From Mercurialis annua (taxonomy: Eukaryota > Streptophyta > Magnoliopsida > Malpighiales > Euphorbiaceae), in NCBI RefSeq assembly GCF_937616625.2, contig NC_065577.1, positions 43,243,001 through 43,307,000 of the forward strand: a stretch of DNA of 64,000 nucleotides, written 5' to 3'. Shown here piece after piece: positions 1 through 12,600 of this stretch (positions are counted from its first letter, which is position 1; every line of letters begins with the position of its first letter). The position numbers and the translations under genes are program-made. Below the pieces are notes generated by a model. That model did not search any database. It had not been told where the DNA came from and worked only from the letters and a program-made list of their open reading frames with translations.

Positions 1-2013
1 TATTTTAAGTTCAGTTTATTGGTTGAAGAGATAGATATTGGGGAGGCCAAACTGAGGCAGGTAGTCAGTGGTTTGGCAAAGTTTTGTACTCCAGAAGAAT
101 TGACGGTATATTTACTTATTGATTTTGCTGGAAATAATTGGTTCAATGCATTTTTATTTTAAAAGGCAAATTTTTTGATGAATCTTTGTGGATTTCTTCT
201 TACACTCTCTTTAATTTTTCTTTTATATAAAGAATCGCCTTGTGGTGCTGATAACAAATGTAAAACCTGGAAAGCTACGAGATGTGGCGTCAGAAGGACT
301 GGTAACTTTTCTTGACTTTGTTTTGTTATATGAACATAAGTTCCCTTCTATTTCAGCAAAACTTATGGTATGATCAAATACATGCTGTTGTTTTCGAGAT
401 TCATTTTGCTTTTCTGGTTGGATCCATGTGGAATAAAACAGAAAATCAGTTAAATGTATAGTGTCATGCTAGCAGGGAGTGTTCTACCTCTTTTAAAAGC
501 ATCATGTTCAAATTGTTGCTACCGTAATTCATACGAGCACAATCATTTTATTTCCTCTATTCTAGCATCATAGTATCTCTATGTTTGTTTTATTACGTAT
601 TATTATAGTCAACAAAGGTTCCTATTTCTGCAATGTATGAATTGCCAGTTATTTATTTCATAATGTGTGTGTTCCTATGGTTTTTAATTTTCAGGTGCTT
701 TGTGCTTCTAATGAAGACCACACTGTTGTAGAGCCTTTGCTTCCACCAGCAGGTGCTAAAATTGGAGAACGTGTTTCATTTTTGGGGTAAGCATGCAAAT
801 ATTTCTTAAAGCTTAAACAATAATATCGCAGCTCAAATATTTTTGGAGGAGAGAGTGTAAAACATACTCGGTGATATGATAATATCTGCTAATGTCCGAT
901 AGAGTGCACACTTTGTCTTCCATGTGATAATTTGACAACAAAGTTGGTGCAAATAGTCGCATTTCTTCTGGAATTCATGCTCTAAACTATTTTAGTTTAA
1001 TCTATCTTATTATTTTACATGCTGGGTACTTTCCGATCTGGAGTAGATAGATTTCACCCGGTTCAAGTTTTTCTGTAAATGTTAAACTATCCTCTCCTTG
1101 GGGGGCCAATATGGAATTTGGGCTTGGAAACATTTTGACTTTGAGTAGCCAAAGACTGGAATATTAGTAGGTAGCTGGGAATTCCTACAGTCGGTGTAAA
1201 TGGTTCATATCCACAAGCTTGGCCCTTAGAACTGTGATTGCTGCAATTATTTGGCAAACAACGCAGTTGTCTTTTATCTTTCCTCTAAGTCATCTGATTC
1301 TACTGAAGCCGTCTGTAATTGTATGAAAAATATAACTTTTTTTGTTTAGGTTTGATGGGAAGCCGGAAGATGTCCTAAATCCAAAAAAGAAGCAGTTGGA
1401 GAAGATAACACCGGTATGTGGATATCTTTCTATGCTGCACCTTCTCCATTTGTCCATTTTAATAACCTTCTCTTTTATTAGAGCTGTGTTCAAGTAATCT
1501 CAAAACAATTATGAGTGAGTGGATCTGTAAATAATTGGAGAATGCAGTTTTCAGTTTGGTTATGTGGTCCACTGCAGCTGACTGTCAATAGTTTTGTGAT
1601 GTGCCTAATAAGACTCAGCAACTGCCAAAATTTAAGAACTGTACTAGCCATATTTTCTTCCTAGTAATAGTAACGGCTAATACTGAAGGTACCAGCAGCT
1701 AGCTATGAGTTATATGTTTGTCTTGCTTTGATATGTTTCATGAATCATTAGAACTTTTAACATTTTACTTGGTATTATCTATAAAAAGATGACTACTATA
1801 GTTTTTTAATGCTGTGGTCACCATTTTGTGCAGTTATTTCATACATTTGTTAGTTGGCTAGAATGAATGCTCTTAATAAATTTGATCATGGGTATTCCAT
1901 GGGTGCAGAATCTTTTTACTGATGACAAGGGTGTGGCCACATTTAAGGGAGTACCGTTTATGACATCTGGCGGGCCATGCACATCATCCATTCCGAAGGC
2001 GAGCATCAAATGA
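1..2013 (+). CDS. tRNA-binding OB-fold (EMAP II/AIMP1-like) protein, 3' part
   Basis: Seen: five in-frame exons at <1..105, 233..301, 695..786, 1350..1413 and 1909..2013 (TGA). Position 1 may still be intron, because an AG acceptor at 13-14 is plausible. The translation reads LLVEEIDIGEAKLRQVVSGL, then NRLVVLITNVKPGKLRDV, LVLCASNEDHT, a proline-rich turn, GERVSF and a short C-terminus ending PCTSSIPKASIK. Known: this is the tRNA-binding OB fold shared by EMAP II/AIMP1, yeast Arc1p and the C-terminus of some plant methionyl-tRNA synthetases; it binds tRNA non-specifically and helps deliver it to synthetases in the cytosol. Inference: the downstream type-A response regulator suggests the counterpart of Arabidopsis At2g40660. 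The N-terminal part lies outside the window, so a stand-alone protein cannot be told from a synthetase C-terminus by sequence alone; synteny favours the stand-alone form. Confidence 0.85.
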
Positions 2014-4068
2014 TAATGTTGCTCTATTGGACCACACAAAACAACGTAGCTTACCTTTGCACCGGTTTTTATTTCAGTTTCGAGCTCTATTTGCTAATAT
2101 TTGGTGCAAAAAGATGCATCCTAAAAATGTTAAGGTAACATCAAATGTTTCACACTCGTTTTGTAATCTGTCCATACAGAAACTTCAAGTCTTTTATCAT
2201 CCAATGATTATTATATCATAAGAAATTTTGAGGTATGCAATAATGGATTGTGTTGCAAATTTGCTCTTCCCAAATGACAAGACAGGCACATGCAAATCTG
2301 TTGTGCAGATTGGTTCGCCATTTATACAGTGAATGGGCTTGCAGTTGTTCATGCATGCAAATCATTTATTTATGGGGGTTATGGTCTTAACTGTTTTAGT
2401 GCATTGGGGATTGTATTTTTTTCCCTAGGGTTTCTTGGAAAAGAAAAGAATGAATGAGTATAAAGATGGACAGTGTTGCCCATCTTGTGATGCAATTCTC
2501 TATGTATCATCTATCTAAACTTATCTGCTCTCCAATTAAATTCAATACTAACTGATAATAGAGATTAATAAAGATTCAGTATTATGCCCATCAAATTCTA
2601 GCCAATGAACTCGTCATTTTTGAATTGTTTCAACTATATCCAATCTCACATACGGGTGTAAATGAACCGAGTTAAGTTTGAGTTATTGCCAAGCTCGAGC
2701 TTGAATGAGCTTAAATTTTCAAGGTTGGGTTCGAATGACATCTGAACTATTCAAACTTTGCTCAAGTTCAGAAAAACAACAGTTACTAGATTAAATGTAC
2801 ATTTAATATATATATATTTCAATATAAAGTACAGAACTCAACTAATTAAGATGATATATATCTAAATTTAGAGGTACAATAAATCATAATTTTACTTGTG
2901 TAAGAGATTTGTTTAGACTAACGAGCCTACTCTTTAATTGATACTCAAATTCGATTCAAATTTTTTGAATCGATCTCGAGTAACTCATGAATAGTCCAAC
3001 TCGTTTCAATTATTAAAGGAAATAAGAAAATGAATATCTTAATATGATGTCTTGACATTAAGGAGTAGTGCATATGCTTATTTTATTTGATGTTCATGTG
3101 ATTTTATTATTATAAAGGAGAAGGCATACGAATCAGAAGGTATGTGATTTCACTAGTATATTTTATTTGATGTTCCTGCAACTGCAATATAAAAAAAAGA
3201 ATCACAAGGGATATATTGTTATGCTAATATATGATTAAAATTTGGTAGTAGATCCTCAAAGCTTATAATATCTACACAATCCGTGGTACTTTCTACGATC
3301 AAACTATCACAACTTATATTCCAAACATAGAAGAAAAAAATAATAATAATTTGATTCCCTTTTTTAAAATTCAACTTACAATAAATAGTGAAAATCGTTC
3401 CAGTTGTGCAAAAGAGATTTATTATATAAAAATTAGATTTTGGGTGCTCCAGTTAAGCTTTGATTTGGTAAACAAGTTATGTGGAAATCATTTCATATCC
3501 TATACAATCACCAATATACTCTCATCTTCCTCTATTATTCTTGGAATGATTATTAAACGTGGAGGTTAATTGTGCCACGTCTTTTGTGCAACAAACTAAT
3601 GAGATGGATTTATTGTTAGAATATTTAATGGTAAAAATAGTAATAATAATTGAATAATCCAATATGGCAAACACTCATTGGCTAATTGTAAGAATGACGT
3701 GACATAACAGCCACGTGAAATAATTACTGGTATTATCAAACATTAGAAGAAGGTCCACAAACATTGCAAGCTTCTTCCATATGGCTTAAATTAGTGCATA
3801 CATGAAAACGATCTTCAAGAAAATGAACAAAACAATATTAAGAATTTATTTGATTTTGAAAATATATTAGGCTAAGTTAATAAGTATTGTATGTTTATAT
3901 TTTTCTTTAAATAAAAAATTGGTATGGGTCCAAAATCCTGAAATGTCTGTAATAGCAGAGTGAGAATCTTGCACCAAATTAAGGATTCAGATACATTCTG
4001 ATACTGATATTGATATCTCTTGGTTATATATATACAGAATGATGTGATATATGAAAAATATATAATAT

Positions 4069-4071
<3 letters not shown>

Positions 4072-4102
<31 letters not shown>
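4072..4102. repeat. (AT)n microsatellite upstream of the response regulator
   Basis: An uninterrupted AT dinucleotide run of about 31 bases, followed by a short A tract. It lies about 290 bp before the response-regulator start codon, and other short TATATA runs occur up to 4195. Confidence 0.95.
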
Positions 4103-4107
<5 letters not shown>

Positions 4108-4264
4108 AAGAGATCAATGAATCATATCAAGAAAAACCCAAGAAGGATCACGAAATATCTGTGATCTACTTTGGTATTAGTATATATATATATAAATATA
4201 TTATTTTTTGGTCAGGAATTCTTACCTACCCTGTTCATCTTCTTGACCCTTTTTAACTTCTCAC

Positions 4265-4270
4265 TATAAA
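4265..4270 (+). promoter_or_regulatory. TATA box of the type-A response regulator
   Basis: TATAAA in the context CACTATAAATTTGC lies 121 bp upstream of the ATG at 4391. The intervening leader is pyrimidine-rich and has no ATG in a good context. This is a consensus match only. Confidence 0.6.
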
Positions 4271-4390
4271 TTTGCATTCATACTTCTCCTGTGACTCTCA
4301 GTTTGTTGGTTCGTTTGATTGTAACCTAACCTTTGTCTAATAACTTCTGCTTCTTCTCGTTTCTTCAAACACTGGTTTTAAGCTAATTAA

Positions 4391-5108
4391 ATGGAGTGTG
4401 TTGGTGGTTCAATCGAGAAAATGGTAGTAGGAGACGAACTGCATGTTTTAGCAGTAGATGACAATCTTATCGACAGAAAACTTGTCGAAAAGTTGCTCAA
4501 GAACTCTTCTTGTAAAGGTAAACAATGCTTAATTCTGCTGTTTTTCTTTAAGCTAACTTTGGCTATTATATATCAACTAAATCATATGATATGATTCAGT
4601 GACAACAGCAGAGAATGGACTAAGAGCACTGCAGTATTTAGGGTTACAAGATGATGATGATGATGATACAAACAGTTCAGATCACAACAGTGTAAGCACA
4701 GTAATTCTTAATTTCAAAAACATATTTCATAATGCATTTGCTTTTGCATTACTAATGTTTTTAGTTTGTATTTCAGGCGTCAAAGGTAAATTTGATTATC
4801 ACAGATTATTGTATGCCAGGAATGACAGGCTATGAGTTACTAAAGAAAATTAAGGTATTTTCTTTATCTTTAATTTCTTGTATAATAAGTTAGTGACAAA
4901 TCTAATGATATATTCATGTTCCTGCAAAAATAAAAATTAGGAATCGAGAATGATGAAGGAGGTTCCGGTAGTGATTATGTCATCAGAGAACATCCCGACT
5001 CGTATTAACAAGTGCCTAGAGGAAGGAGCTCAAATGTTCATGATCAAGCCTCTCAAATTATCTGATGTCAAGAAATTGAGGTCTGATTTTTTGAACAGGA
5101 AAACCTGA
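4391..5108 (+). CDS. ARR16: Type-A two-component response regulator (ARR16/17-like)
   Basis: Seen: four exons, 4391..4517, 4600..4691, 4777..4854 and 4941..5108, coding for about 154 residues. The receiver domain fills nearly the whole protein: [14 protein letters not shown] carries the acidic pocket, [21 protein letters not shown] carries the phospho-acceptor aspartate, VVIMSSEN carries the conserved serine (Thr/Ser switch) and [10 protein letters not shown] the invariant lysine. Only about 20 residues follow the lysine, with no Myb/GARP output domain. A run of six aspartates (4648-4668) sits in the loop between beta 2 and alpha 2. Known: type-A regulators accept phosphate from histidine phosphotransfer proteins, dampen cytokinin signalling and are themselves cytokinin-induced. 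The very short C-terminus is typical of the ARR16/ARR17 pair, and the position beside the OB-fold gene matches ARR16 in Arabidopsis. ARR17 cannot be excluded. Confidence 0.93.
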
Positions 5109-5917
5109 AGAACACTTAAAAACAGAGGAAATCGGTAATAGTAGATTTGCTTAGCAAAACTGATTTTGATATATCCGGCTTCTCTAGAGGGTAACTTTTT
5201 GTTTAGTGACTATCTGCAATTTAAGAAAATGATTTTTGTTTTAACATTTTGTAGCTTTATATATGTATGTATGGTGGTGATTTAAAAATGAAAAACATCA
5301 CTTTTCAGAATTAAGAAAACATCAAAATCAAATTGAACTGAGAGAATATTTGGTTCGTAAGCTCAAACTAGTATTTCATTTATATGGCATTACCAGTAGC
5401 TGATGACATAAAAAAATGTCAAGAAATTAGAAATAGGTGCTGGACTCAACAATCCTTCATCAGTTTCTTAGTTTGATTGGTCAAGGGAAATAAGTTGAAC
5501 CAGGAACCGGTGGCCTTACCGGTTCGGTTTTTAAAACACCCGTTAATATGAGAGCTGATTTGGTTTAAAGAAGTAATGGAATTTTATTGAAAAATAAGGT
5601 TGGAATTGAATAATGATTATCACTACTATAGTCTACTACTTTTGAAACAAAAAATTGAACCTGCTTCAAATTTACATAAACCTGTTGGAACTTCTAATCA
5701 GAGAAGATTTTGGCAGCAGAAAATTGTATAAACTGCAATAACTAATAAAAGAAGTATTAAAAAGAGATAAGAAAGCAGAGGCTGAAATTTATTTGTTTTT
5801 TTTTTGTTACAAGGGAAAGAGGCAAGGCCTAAACAGAGAACAAACTAAACACAGCGGTCATACGACACACCATGTAAATCATGTAATAACCAGTAGCTTA
5901 AGCTAGTCGGCGGACTC
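5109..5917. other. 3' UTR and intergenic
   Basis: Probable 3' UTR to about 5300, then AT-rich DNA. A short palindromic phrase around 5504-5545 (AACCGGTGG..CCTTACCGGTTCGGTT) resembles the AACCG-rich repeats found elsewhere in this window. No gene is seen. Confidence 0.5.
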
Positions 5918-6230
5918 TCATGAGACGAACCCTATCATGTCCGAACCATTATTAATTCTATCTACCACATTCTTATTGTCGACTTCGATAATAACCCGTC
6001 TAACTCCAAGATCCCATCCCATTTTCAGACCATGATAGACTCTCCGAAGCTCAGCTCCCATCACAGAATCAACTCCAATGGTCATAGAAAAACTACCAAT
6101 CCACCCACCAAGCTCATTTCTAACGAGACCATCTTCCCTTGCAATTTCCGAACTGCAACTGAATGCACCATCTGTATTATTTTTCACCCAACCAGGTGGT
6201 GGGCATTGCCCACCACTCCCTTAATATCTT
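5918..6230 (-). pseudogene. RNase H-like domain fragment (non-LTR retroelement type)
   Basis: On the minus strand an open stretch reads VKNNTDGAFSCSS, then GWIGSFSMTIGV, AELRRVYHGLKMGWDLGVRRVIIEVDNKNVVDRIN. This is the plant RNase H-like (RVT_3) pattern: the first aspartate in NTDGAF, the glutamate in GAELRRVYHGLK, and the third aspartate in EVDNKNVV. Known: this domain ends many plant LINE-type polyproteins and also occurs alone in many degenerate copies. No reverse transcriptase, endonuclease or poly(A) tail is visible nearby, so I call it a relic. The upstream side (6200-6230) runs directly into the direct repeat described next. Confidence 0.65.
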
Positions 6231-6430
6231 CAGAATTTAACTTGTCAGAAATCTCGGCAAGATCAAACAAAATATCCCAATCCTAAAATTGTTTACATTT
6301 TCATCGTTCCCCAATATAGTGTCCCAGTTATCGTACAAATCCTTTCCTTTGATATCGCACTCTATCATCAAATCTATAATTTCGTCTTCTGTGTACGACA
6401 TCTTCAAAACATTAAATTTGTCATCCATTC
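6218..6430. repeat. Direct repeat, copy 1 (about 0.21 kb)
   Basis: This segment, from CCCTTAATATCTTC to CATCCATTC, reappears at 7269..7480 with only scattered differences. The minus strand of this copy stays open for 63 codons starting MDDKFNVLKMSYTEDEIIDL, an acidic peptide I do not recognise. Copy 1 abuts the RNase H fragment; copy 2 does not. Confidence 0.85.
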
Positions 6431-7268
6431 ATCTAAAGCGTTAAATGAATAGTGTAGTTGGTCTTGCGCTAGCAGATTAGAAACCCATTAATAAAGAACT
6501 TTTCTTTCCTAGACATCCGCCCGCCACTAATTTAATCTTCAATCACTTCTTTAATCACTTTAACGAAAAATCGTTGATGCGTAGGTTATAAAAGTCGGCG
6601 ACCACCGATTTAAGCGCATGAGCGCGTGCTTTAGTCTATCATTGCCGCCAGGAGTATGGAAAAGCGGCAGCACCGGTTCTTAGTAGCTCTCTACTGAGGT
6701 AGGGCGACCGCACGGGCTCGCCTATACCTAGTTCTGCCCTGGTGCTGAACCAGTTCCGTGCTTGCATGTTTATGCATCCAAATAACCTCTAGTCGAAGAA
6801 TCTCCTTCATCAATAGACGAATAATTATGTATCTTTGCTGACCGAACATCCTATCATATTGCTTAAACTTATCTCTGTAGTCAAATAACTCATTTAAGCG
6901 ATTCAACAACAACTTTAAACTTGAGCATCAAATCAACAACCACCATGAAAAGATCATTCCCTTGATTTATTACCGACATATTGAATGCTTGCTTGAATTC
7001 TTGTAAATCACCCAAACCGAAATCGGAACTCCAACAATCCAAAAAACTGGGTTTCTAGATACGCCAGCATTGATCTGGACCGACTTCATCGGCATTTCAA
7101 GGAATGTTGCCACTGCAACAAGAAATGAGTGAGCATTATAAGCGTTCACCAAGGCGTACATGACTAGCAGCCATTTTTTGCTGTAAGAAGCAGCCATTGC
7201 TTCTTCCAAGTCAAAACTTTTTTCCGTTTCGTCAGTAGTGCATGAATTCTAGGTTCGGTCCCTGAATT
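6431..7268. other. Unclassified sequence between the two direct repeats
   Basis: About 840 bp enclosed by the repeat pair. It is noticeably more GC-rich around 6590-6760 than its surroundings. Two minus-strand open stretches (6691-6912 and 6970-7209) are present; the second starts MEEAMAASYSKKWLLVMYAL and looks hydrophobic. I recognise no family, and both probably reflect decayed mobile DNA. Confidence 0.4.
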
Positions 7269-7480
7269 CCCTTAATATCTTCAAAATTTAACTTGTCAAA
7301 AATCTCGGTAAGATCAAACAAAATATCCCAATTCTAAAATTGTTTACATTTTCATCGTTCCCAATATAGTGTCCCAGTTATCGTACAAATCCTTTCCTTT
7401 GATATCGCACTCTATCATCAAATCTATAATTTCGTCTTCTATGTACGACATCTTCAGAACATTAAATTTTCCATCTATTC
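7269..7480. repeat. Direct repeat, copy 2
   Basis: Second copy of the 0.21-kb unit at 6218..6430. Relative to copy 1 it has one base missing in the run after CATCGTTCCC, which closes the minus-strand frame that is open in copy 1. Flanks differ on both sides. The pair does not begin TG or end CA, so they do not look like LTRs. Confidence 0.85.
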
Positions 7481-7719
7481 TTCCAAAGATTCACTCGAAT
7501 CAATTTCTTTAAAGGTCTCTTTCTCGTAATAAATCTTTTTCTCTAGTTTACGTTCAACATTCCCTTTATTTTCCCGTAACAAATCTCTCCTACATATCTT
7601 TTTGTCAATATTCGATCACTGATGCTAGTGGAATCTTGAGATTCCTCAGAAGCCATTTTTGAATATTTATTTCAAAGAACAAGATTTGATAGAAGAAACG
7701 AAATAACAAAGAAGAAACA

Positions 7720-7860
7720 AAGTTTCAGAGCATTTCTTGATTTTGGCGCCAAAATTTTGAAGGGGTTTTTTTTTTTTTTAACAAATGCTAAAATTTTCAT
7801 CAATAATAACGAAAAGTTTCAGAGCATTTTGGCGCCAAAATTTTAATGGGGTTTTGTGAA
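7720..7860. repeat. Short local duplication with GGCGCC cores
   Basis: The phrase AAAGTTTCAGAGCATTT followed by TTTTGGCGCCAAAATTTT and GGGGTTTT occurs twice, near 7720-7767 and 7812-7857. Each copy holds the perfect palindrome TTTTGGCGCCAAAA. Confidence 0.75.
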
Positions 7861-8383
7861 AATGGCGGAATGTGAGTTATTATCCAAACGACCTGTGTTT
7901 TTATTTCTGTTAATGTGGGTGATGAAAAATGATTGCTTCACTTAACCGCTTTATGTTTTTCGGATAATATAAAATGACCTCTACTAAACTAATCGTCATT
8001 TTTGCAACTTTTAAGCTCATTTTTGCGCCTTGGTACCAATATTAGGATAATTTATGTATCTTTTTGTTGACATATATAAAAAAGTCGATTCCATGTAAGA
8101 TGAGCATAATTCAGTTTGCAAATAACCAAAATCGAACAAAATCACCCTTGTCAAATTCAAAATCAAACTTTACTTATTCGGTTTATAGTCATTGCAATTT
8201 GGTAAAACAATTTTTTTAACTCGGTTTGGTTAGATTTGGTCGGTTTACCTTCATAAATATAACACAAATTTTCAATCCACTATTATTAAAATTAATTTTT
8301 TTGCTAAAAATAATAATAATTATTAGTGACGAGTTTCTATTATTATTTTTTAATAAAAATTATAATGAATAATAAATTTAGTA

Positions 8384-8439
<56 letters not shown>

Positions 8440-9631
8440 GACGTACATATGAAAGTTTGTTTTTGGGATCGGTTTGATAAACCGAGCCCTAAAACCAAAT
8501 CAAAAAATTTGAAAATTTCATAAAGCCTAATCCAAATCGAGTCATAATATAAAACCAATACACTCTCAGTCTCGGTTAGGTTTGGTTTGGCGTTTGTTCA
8601 CCTTTAATTCCGTGGATATTAAATGGAGTAAAAAAATTATTTGATTAAAAGTACATTTACATGACAAATTTATAATAGAGGTTAAAAAAATAGTTTTTTT
8701 TATGTGAGTCAATAAAAAAAGTAATGTAAATGACCCTAGTGTTTCCATAGAAACGTAAAAATAATTTGAAATGTGCAAATTTGACCTCCAGTTTCATGAT
8801 GAAATGTAATTTTGTCTAATAGAGGAGTCTAAACACCAGGATCATTTTTGCACTTATATGAGAGTCCTAATTGAGATCCCACAAATATAAAACAGAAAAG
8901 TGGCTATCATGATTCTATTTACTTGATAAATGTCTTGAGTAATTAATCCTGACCATCATTGAATTTTCCAGTTTTTTAATTTTAGTCACTAAACTATTTT
9001 CTTTTTCTTTTTAATCATTGGACTTTTATTTTGGTATTTTCGAACTAAAAATACTTAAATGACAGCCGGAAGTTGACATGTGACAGGCGAATTTGGCTAG
9101 TTTTATTTTGAAAATTTATCGCACTTATATAATTTTACTTTGAAAATGAGTTTTTAGGTCAAATTATGCATACAAGACAAGTTTTCACGTAAAAAAAATA
9201 ACTTTCGACTGCCACCTAAGAATTTTTGGGCAGAAAATGTCAAAATGAAAAAAAAGATGAAAGTTCAGTAATTAAAGAGAAAATAATAATTTAATGACTC
9301 AAATGAAAAAATTAAAAAGTTGAGTGATCTTTAGGATAAATTACCATAAATTTCTTTCTTTCATTCTTCTCTTTGAGTTCTGTTATTTCTTCTATATTCT
9401 TTTCATTTCCATTTCTCATCTGGTGGTCAGTTATAATTTGTTCATATGTTTCCATTTATATCAAAAGTTTGAAACTGAACCAGGTTTTGTGTTAGTGCAT
9501 TACATAAATCAAAAATGGCGTCAAAGAAGACGAACATATAGAATGCGATTAAATCCTAATAATACACATTTGCATGCATCAGCAGAATATTAAGAAACTG
9601 GTGCATTTTCAGAGGAAAATTTTGATTGATT
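7861..9631. other. AT-rich intergenic DNA with an AACCG-type repeat and microsatellite
   Basis: No gene is seen. Around 8100-8610 the wording is dominated by TCGGTTTGGTT / AACCAAATC and their complements, including TCGGTTTGATAAACCGAG, the same style as the intronic repeat at 23283-23765; it reads as a decayed, self-complementary element. It is split by an (AT)n run of about 43 bases at 8390-8432. The rest (8610-9631) is low-complexity AT-rich DNA that includes the 3' flank of the minus-strand gene ending at 9632. Confidence 0.5.
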
Positions 9632-12600
9632 TCATCCCAAAAACCTAGTCTCATTTGGTTTGCTTCCCTTGAATGCTGACAGAGAGAAGAACGACCTTGT
9701 AGCTGATACACAAATGCATGAAGGATGTTAGTCTTCTAAATTCACTACTCCATAGGCAGGTGAAACAAATATAAGAAAAAAGAGGCGGACAACCTTTACT
9801 CGTAGCGGTTGACACATTGCTCTTTTGCAGCTTGTGAGAATTCTGAACTCCAAATTTGCCCAAGTTAGATTCAGCTGCAGAATATATATATTTTCAGCAC
9901 GGATGATTAGCATTAGTGGTACCCATTTTATTAGCTACATTAAATTGATGTAGAAGCATAGAATGAGACGCTTGAAGCTGTAGATATGCTTGCCTTGTCA
10001 TTCTTTAGATTCATAGATAAAACTACAACATCTGTACGCAGGAAATGAGAAAGAAAGAACCAAAAGTACCTGAGAGAAGTTCACGAGCATCTGTATTTTT
10101 CTCCTGGCCTGCAAAGATTGAATTGCTTTGCTTCCCGTAATTCTTTGGATGGAGTGCTGCCTTCTTCAGTAGGCTGTCAGTATTTCTCTTGTTTGTAGAC
10201 TCCTCAGCATCATCCTCTCCTTCAGAAAAAACAGATGGGCTGGACCAACCTGTTATATTTGAATCCCCTTTGCTCTTCCGGGCGAATTTCAAGAGCCTCT
10301 TCAACCCTTTAGGGGCATCTTTCTGAAAGGCCATGGCAGGAGGATTCTCAGCATTTCCCCACTCACATGAATCAGGTTCACTAATTTCTTCTTGCAACAT
10401 CTGCGACAAAGAATGACGGATACGTGGACTTGACAATCCAACAGGTGTACCATGGACCGGAGATGTAAGCTGAGATGTCTTATCACGGTGTAACAAATGC
10501 ACATTCTGGCATTCCTCTATTTCTTCCCATGCAACAGGAGAGATACCTGATTCTTCTTCAAACTCTATATTTGCTAAAGACTCTGCTGTTTCTTTGAAAC
10601 TGTCATCTCCATTAATTGCAAGCTCATTTATGGTTGCAGGCTCATTATAATTCATATGACAATTGACTTGCATTTCAGGCTGCATAGCAGAACTAACATC
10701 ATTTGATACAATATCCTCGTCTTCATGCTGAATAATAAGGATATCAGCTTTAGTAGCCACCTCCTTACCTAGACTTTCTGTCATGTTCCCAGAATTAATG
10801 GAAGTTTCCTCCACCTGAGGAGAACATCTCTTCTTGCTCACTATGGGACCAATACCTGGAGCAATTCCCGATCCCTTGCGGAGAAAGGGTTTTGATTCTA
10901 CTGGCACCACACTGCCTTTCTTGGTCATCTTGTTATACAAACTAGGCTTTGAAGGAACCTTACCAGAACGATCTCCAGCAGCTGCTGCAATTTTTGGTTT
11001 TGTTCCTTTTTCAGTTTTTGTCACTGTTTTCTGCTTCTTTTCGTTGGTAACTTTCAAAATCCTGTCAGTATCAGTCTGGCTTTCCTCCATATTTTTATGG
11101 AGTGGTTGGGATCTTTCAACTTTAGGCCTTGATTTAATAACCGGTGATGAAGACTGAGGTTTCCGTATAGTAGTTGTAGTGCCAGTAGATGAAATTCCAG
11201 GAGAGCTTTTAGATACGGAAGATCCTCCCACTCTAGTTGAGGGTGTTGAAGGCCATGATTTACGAATAGCTGGTGAAGTTGATGCTTTGGATGGAACTTT
11301 TTTTGTAACGGAAGCTTTTAAATTGTCCTTTTTAAGGTTCCCAGCCTGAGATGCATTCTTAACAGAATTTTGAGGTTTGGGTGAAGGATGTTTCTTATTG
11401 ACATCCTTCACATTCCTGGAGGCCATTTCAGCCTTCCGCTCATCAAGAGTTTGCTGTATTGCTCTAAATTGCGCTTCCTTTTCTGCTTTCTTCCTAGCGT
11501 TCTCTCCTCGAAGTTTTTCATTCCTCTTTTCCTTGTAGTGGTCGTAAAATCCACCTCTATGCTCAGAAGGGATATTTTGGTTTCCGCTACTTGGAGACTT
11601 CTTGACCCTTGCAGACTTACTTTCCTTCATTTTTGTCAGCATCTGGTTCAGTTCAACTTCCTTTCGTTGACTCCATTCAGCTGAGGCATTTGATGTTCCA
11701 TTTGTTTCCTGTCCTTGAATTGCATCCCCTTCTATTTCCATGACCACTGGTTCGTGTGCTTTTCTTTCCAATCCTTTCAATTCCACATTAGTTTTAGTTG
11801 TTCCAGAAGGAATTTGACGTCCGGATATAAAATCAGACTCCAACCTTTCTTCCACCAAATGATTTGAACTCTCTTGATCCACAACATTATCGCAAGACAG
11901 CTGAACAGAGTCTTCAGAAACATCCTTTGATTGACAAGGATGGGAAGACTCAGCTGCACCAGAACTCCATCTTCTCAACACAGATTTTTTTGTAGAGAGA
12001 GAAAGACTTGACGATGAGCTCCCTTTTTGAGCATCTGAACTTTCATCTTTCTGTTTGTTTTCAAAAAGATTTATTGCATCTTGAACTGTCATCCTTCGCA
12101 TGTTATTCTCATGTTTCTTACCGATTTTTTCAGATCCTTCCTCTTCACTACTGTTTGCAGCTTCATCTCTATAAAAGGGAATCCGCTCTCGAGCAGGATA
12201 ATTACCAAGGCTCTTAATGGTTAGTGCAGCAGCCCTGCGTGACCCAGCTCTACCTATTTGAACCCTACGCATAGGTGATGCTGACCTTCTTGGTTGTGAA
12301 GATCTTGTAAGAGCTCGACTCCTTTCTACATTTTTTTGGTTGATGTCACTTGAATTTGTGGACGCCTCACTTTCACTTGAGCTCTGTCGTTCAACCTGGG
12401 CAGCCAGTGCAGATGAAACTCCATATTTTACAGGCGTTTGTGAATGGCTTGATCTTGATACTTGGGTATCTCCATTTGTCTTTTTTGCATCGTCACTTAC
12501 TGACATGCACATAAAGGAATGCTTGTCATCATTTATAAACACAGATGTATCACTCATAGGGCACAGTTCCAAAAATTTGCATAAAGAAATCCTGCAACAG

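Larger units (their letters stand above)
2014..4390. other. 3' UTR and intergenic DNA with repeat traces
   Basis: The first few hundred bases are probably the 3' UTR of the OB-fold gene. From about 2650 to 3005 the DNA has the look of a decayed plant repeat: it opens with a GGGTGTAAATGAACCGAG-type motif, has several copies of CTCGAGCTTGAATGAGCTT-like wording and ends in TCTCGAGTAACTCATGAATAG. No coding potential is seen. The remainder is AT-rich upstream DNA of the response regulator. No RNA gene is recognised. Confidence 0.5.

Noticed and set aside
2720..2735. GGTTCGAATG, like a tRNA T-loop
   Set aside because: No matching acceptor, D or anticodon arms around it; it belongs to a decayed repeat.
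6218..7480. Direct repeats read as LTRs of a small element
   Set aside because: No TG/CA ends, no primer-binding site and no target duplication.
10834..11684. Long plus-strand open stretches inside the CIP7-like gene
   Set aside because: They are shadows of the large Ser/Lys-rich minus-strand exon; no start context and no family resemblance.
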